From: an uncultured Ilumatobacter sp.
Lineage (GTDB): Bacteria; Actinomycetota; Acidimicrobiia; Acidimicrobiales; Ilumatobacteraceae
Direction: 5' to 3'
NCBI GenBank assembly: GCA_937891565.1
Contig: CALAHA010000017.1
Span: 1 to 16,196 of the forward strand
DNA: 16,196 bases
The first letter of the stretch is position 1. Each line of letters starts with the position of its first letter. This document shows positions 13,223-16,196 of this stretch, one piece after another. The position numbers and the translations under genes were made by a program. Under the pieces are notes generated by a model that worked only from the letters and a program-made list of their open reading frames with translations, was not told the DNA's origin and searched no databases.

Positions 13223-14005
13223 ATGGGTCTGCTCGACGGAAAAAACATCGTGATCACCGGAGTCCTCACCGATGCGTCGCTCGCATTCGGCGTGGCCAAG
13301 ATTGCGCAGGAACAGGGTGCGAACATTGTTCTCACGGGCGCGGGGCGAGCGCTGCGCTTGACGCAACGCACCGCCCGCAAGCTCGGTACGAACCCGGACG
13401 GTACCGAAATCGAAGTGTTCGAACTCGATGTCACCGTGCCCGAGCACGGTGTCGCTGTACGTGAAGCGCTGGCAACAAAGTGGGGGCGCGTCGATGGTGT
13501 GCTGCACGCTGTTGGTTTTGCACCTGCGTCGTGCCTCGGTGACAACTTTATGGACGCCCCGTGGGACGACGTCGCCGTCGCCATGCACGTGTCGACCTAC
13601 TCGCTCAAAACGCTTGCCGACGCCTTCGTACCGCTGATGCAACCGGGCGGTTCAATTGTCGGCCTCGACTTCGACAACTCGGTCACCTGGCCCGCCTACA
13701 ACTGGATGGGCGTTGCTAAGTCGGCGCTCCAAAGCCTGTCGCGCTACCTGGCCAAAGAACTCGGGCCTCAGGGCATTCGTTGCAACCTCGTTGCCGCCGG
13801 CCCGATCCGCACGATGGCCGCGAAGTCGATCCCCGGCTTTGCCAAGTTTGAAGACGTCTGGGACGACCGCGCGCCCCTGGGCTGGGATGTCAACGACTCC
13901 GAGCCCGTCGCCCGCACTGTGTGCGCCATGCTCTCTGATTGGTTCCCGAAGACAACAGGCGAGATCGTCCACTGCGACGGCGGCTTCCACTCCACTGGCG
14001 TGTGA
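13223..14005 (+). CDS. fabI: Enoyl-[acyl-carrier-protein] reductase (NADH), InhA/FabI family
   Basis: This short-chain dehydrogenase of 260 residues reduces the enoyl-ACP double bond in the last step of each type II fatty acid elongation round. It is close to mycobacterial InhA: MGLLDGKNIVITGVLTDASL (dinucleotide fold), Phe150, and the catalytic pair Tyr159 and Lys166 in AYNWMGVAKSAL, then NLVAAGPIRT and GWDVND. Two differences stand out. The substrate-binding loop after GPIRT is about ten residues shorter than in InhA, closer to ordinary FabI. Ala96 occupies the position of InhA Ser94. The ATG at 13223 is chosen because MGLLDGK aligns with InhA; the frame stays open upstream only through the palindromic repeats. 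It is divergent from mshC and followed 135 bases later by the DUF255 gene. Confidence 0.95.
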   Translation: MGLLDGKNIVITGVLTDASLAFGVAKIAQEQGANIVLTGAGRALRLTQRTARKLGTNPDGTEIEVFELDVTVPEHGVAVREALATKWGRVDGVLHAVGFAPASCLGDNFMDAPWDDVAVAMHVSTYSLKTLADAFVPLMQPGGSIVGLDFDNSVTWPAYNWMGVAKSALQSLSRYLAKELGPQGIRCNLVAAGPIRTMAAKSIPGFAKFEDVWDDRAPLGWDVNDSEPVARTVCAMLSDWFPKTTGEIVHCDGGFHSTGV

Positions 14006-14140
14006 ACGGTTCAGCCCTTGAGATCAGTCACCTCATCGATCATCGGGCGATTATCCAGCCAACGATGCTCATCGCCGTAACCCTCGCCAGGTGCATCCGA
14101 CACCGTGATCGCCGGTTCCTGCGGCGTTACCCTCCCGACG
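14006..14140 (+). other. Gap between fabI and the DUF255 gene
   Basis: This 135-base gap contains no gene or convincing terminator. It ends with the proposed -10 element of the downstream gene. An in-frame GTG at 14105 would extend that gene by 12 codons, but the extension is not family-like. Confidence 0.5.
14128..14133 (+). promoter_or_regulatory. Candidate leaderless -10 element for the DUF255 gene
   Basis: TACCCT is followed by seven bases (CCCGACG) and the ATG at 14141, the same spacing as at fabI. There is no Shine-Dalgarno sequence. It suggests that the gene has its own leaderless promoter rather than only reading through from fabI. Confidence 0.38.
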
Positions 14141-16196
14141 ATGAACAGGCTTGCCGACGAGACGTCTCCCTACCTGCGCCAGCACCGCGATAACCCAGTC
14201 GACTGGTTCCCGTGGGGCGCCGAAGCCTTTGCCGAGGCAAAGGCCCGCAACGTCGCCGTGCTGCTGTCGGTCGGATACTCGTCGTGCCACTGGTGCCATG
14301 TGATGGCCCACGAATGCTTCGAAGACGCCGAAGTCGCAGCGCAGATGAACCAGATGTTCGTCAACGTCAAGGTCGACCGCGAAGAACGCCCGGACGTCGA
14401 TCAGCTCTATATGGATGCCGTGCAGGCAATGACCGGGCGCGGCGGCTGGCCAATGACCGTGTTCATGACGCCCGATGGCGAACCCTTTTATGGCGGCACG
14501 TACTTCGCGAAGGAACAGTTCCTCCAACTGCTGGCCTCAATCACCGAGGTGTACACCGAGCGGCCAGACGACGTTCGCAAGAACATCGGCCAGTTGATGG
14601 CTGCGGTCAATCGCACCGCCGAGCTCTCAGCCGGTACTGAAATCCCTAGCGTCGAACAACTCAACAACGCAGTGCAGGGGCTCGGCAGGGCATTCGACCC
14701 CGAATGGGGCGGATTCGGCCAAGCCCCGAAATTTCCGTCGACGTTCAACCTTGAACTCATGCTCCGCGCATACATGTCCAACGGTGCCGACGCAGCCAAA
14801 GACATCATCGTCACCACCCTTGACGCCATGTGCTCGGGCGGTATGTACGACCACATCGGTGGCGGTTTCGCCCGCTATTCAACCGACCGCGAATGGCTGA
14901 CGCCGCACTTCGAAAAGATGCTGCCCGATCAGGCGCTGCTCGTGCGGACCTACCTCCACGCCTTCGTCGTGCTCGGCCAACCGCAGTGGCGTCAGGTCCT
15001 CGTCGAAACCATCGGCTACGTGCTCACCACAATGCAGCATCCCGACGGTGGCTGGTACTCGGCCGAAGACGCCGACTCCCCCGATGCCGACGGCAACGGC
15101 GTCGAAGGTCTGTTCCACACGTGGACTCCCGATGAGGCCCGAGCTGCGATGCACGACGTGAAGAAGGAGATCGTCGAGGCCACCATTGACTGGTACGACA
15201 TCACCAACGAGGGCAACTACGAGATCGTCGATCACGGCGCCAAGGCACCTAACACTGACAAGACTGCAAAGACTGGCAAGACTGCAAAGAAAAAGAAGGG
15301 CGACGCGCCCGTTCGTCGCTCGATTCCCAACCGGTTGCAGGCCCGCGGCGTGCTCCAGCGACCCCGCGAGCTCGAATACGGCACATTCCGTTTGGCCCAA
15401 GCCCGCAACGCGCGCACGCGACCCGGACTCGACGACAAGATCATCACCGAATGGAATGCCATGTTCCTCGCGACCCTTGCCGAGGCCGCATCAGTCTTCA
15501 ACAACCCAACCTGGCTCGAGGCTGCAAAGAAGAACGGCGAGTTCCTGCTCCGCGAGCTCCGCCGACCCGACGGCCGCTGGAACCGAACCTGGCATGCCGA
15601 CGGGGCACCGCAGGCTCGCCACGATGCGCTGGCCGCCGACCACGCCCATCTCGTCGACGCGTTCACCCGACTCACCGAAGCCACCGGCGAGGCACGCTGG
15701 ATTGACGCAGCCATCGAAACTGCCGACACGATGCTCGACTGGTTCTGGGACCCGGTCGAAGGTGGAGTGTTCACCACCGCCGAAGATGCAGAAGCACTGA
15801 TTGCTCGCCAGAAAGATCTGACCGACACCGCTCTGCCGTCGGCGAACTCGACCGCAGCCTTGGCGCTGTACCGCCTCGCTGGCCTCACGGGCGAAATGCG
15901 CTACGCCAACCAGGCCGATCGCATCCTGCAACTGCTCGGCACCCAGGTCGATCAGGGAATCGGCATGTTCTCGAACGCACTCATCGCTGCTGACCTGCGC
16001 CGTCGCGGCACGACCGAGGTCGTCATTGTCGGCGATCGGCCCGACCTCCTCCGCATGGCCCAGTCGGTCTGGCGACCCGACACGGTACTGGCCTGGGGTG
16101 AGCCATACGACTCCCCACTGTGGGAGGGCCGCGAAGACGGCTACGTCTACGTCTGTCGAGATCACGCCTGCCAGGCACCACAAGACACCGTCGAAG
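14141..16196 (+). CDS. DUF255 thioredoxin-domain protein (YyaL/SPATA20 family), 3' end cut
   Basis: About 685 codons are visible and the frame runs off the window with no stop. The N-terminal DUF255 thioredoxin-like domain (about 1-165) opens NRLADETSPYLRQHRDNPVD and has the redox pair Cys49-His-Trp-Cys52 in SSCHWCHVM, KVDREERPDVDQLY, and the cis-Pro loop GRGGWPMTVF. The remainder is an (alpha/alpha)6-barrel-like region with APKFPSTFNLELML, DHIGGGFARYSTDREWLTPHFEKMLPDQALL and DDKIITEWNAMFLATLAEAA. The biochemical role of the family is not settled. A lysine-rich insert at about residues 368-390, encoded partly by an 18-bp tandem repeat, interrupts the region before the DDK motif. The ATG at 14141 matches family N-termini. 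The full protein is probably not much longer than the part visible. Confidence 0.95.
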   Translation, partial: MNRLADETSPYLRQHRDNPVDWFPWGAEAFAEAKARNVAVLLSVGYSSCHWCHVMAHECFEDAEVAAQMNQMFVNVKVDREERPDVDQLYMDAVQAMTGRGGWPMTVFMTPDGEPFYGGTYFAKEQFLQLLASITEVYTERPDDVRKNIGQLMAAVNRTAELSAGTEIPSVEQLNNAVQGLGRAFDPEWGGFGQAPKFPSTFNLELMLRAYMSNGADAAKDIIVTTLDAMCSGGMYDHIGGGFARYSTDREWLTPHFEKMLPDQALLVRTYLHAFVVLGQPQWRQVLVETIGYVLTTMQHPDGGWYSAEDADSPDADGNGVEGLFHTWTPDEARAAMHDVKKEIVEATIDWYDITNEGNYEIVDHGAKAPNTDKTAKTGKTAKKKKGDAPVRRSIPNRLQARGVLQRPRELEYGTFRLAQARNARTRPGLDDKIITEWNAMFLATLAEAASVFNNPTWLEAAKKNGEFLLRELRRPDGRWNRTWHADGAPQARHDALAADHAHLVDAFTRLTEATGEARWIDAAIETADTMLDWFWDPVEGGVFTTAEDAEALIARQKDLTDTALPSANSTAALALYRLAGLTGEMRYANQADRILQLLGTQVDQGIGMFSNALIAADLRRRGTTEVVIVGDRPDLLRMAQSVWRPDTVLAWGEPYDSPLWEGREDGYVYVCRDHACQAPQDTVE
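15259..15290 (+). repeat. In-frame 18-bp tandem repeat encoding a Lys/Thr-rich insert
   Basis: CAAGACTGCAAAGA occurs at 15259-15272 and again at 15277-15290, an 18-base period that is exactly six codons. It encodes K-T-A-K-T-G followed by K-T-A-K-K-K inside the DUF255 gene. The surrounding DNA is A-rich compared with its neighbours. The frame is kept, so it looks like an expanded surface loop rather than damage. Confidence 0.85.

Overview
The window comes from a GC-rich actinobacterium (Actinomycetota). The main evidence is a mycothiol ligase gene (mshC), a complete run of phosphatidylinositol mannoside (PIM) genes, and a gene order that I recall as matching the Mycobacterium tuberculosis block Rv2603c-Rv2614c (yebC-pdxT-pdxS ... 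pimA-patA-pgsA-HIT-thrS). Several details differ from mycobacteria: no mycobacterial tesB2, pdxH, PPE or NUDIX genes in the block, a different inserted module, and an enoyl reductase with a short substrate loop. I therefore favour a lineage outside Mycobacteriales. A deep-branching class such as Acidimicrobiia is plausible, but this is a guess without a database search.

Layout. Thirteen genes lie on the minus strand between 1 and 12923. In transcription order they are mshC, a PlsC-type acyltransferase, thrS, an AP4A phosphorylase-like HIT protein, a small two-helix membrane protein, pgsA (phosphatidylinositol-phosphate synthase), patA, pimA, lemA, htpX, a DUF3048 lipoprotein, pdxS, pdxT and, cut by the left edge, yebC (fourteen with the partial yebC counted). 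Two genes lie on the plus strand to the right: an InhA/FabI-type enoyl-ACP reductase and, cut by the right edge, a DUF255 thioredoxin-fold protein. The divergent mshC/fabI gap (12924-13222) holds the most unusual non-coding DNA: two near-identical imperfect palindromes of about 49 bp plus a half copy.

How the genes fit together. pgsA, patA and pimA give the first committed steps from CDP-diacylglycerol and inositol phosphate to acylated PIM, and the plsC-like and fabI genes supply phospholipid precursors. mshC joins cysteine to glucosaminyl-inositol, so thiol and glycolipid metabolism in this window both draw on inositol. pdxS and pdxT form the two-subunit pyridoxal 5'-phosphate synthase. lemA, htpX and the DUF3048 lipoprotein look like a separate envelope or membrane-protease operon inserted between the PIM and PLP genes.

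Regulation. Clear Shine-Dalgarno sequences are scarce. Several transcription-unit starts instead have a TANNNT -10-like hexamer 6 to 8 bases before the start codon, which fits leaderless transcription. No rRNA, tRNA, CRISPR array, insertion sequence or phage gene was seen. The only gene-free stretch near 300 bases is the mshC/fabI gap described above.
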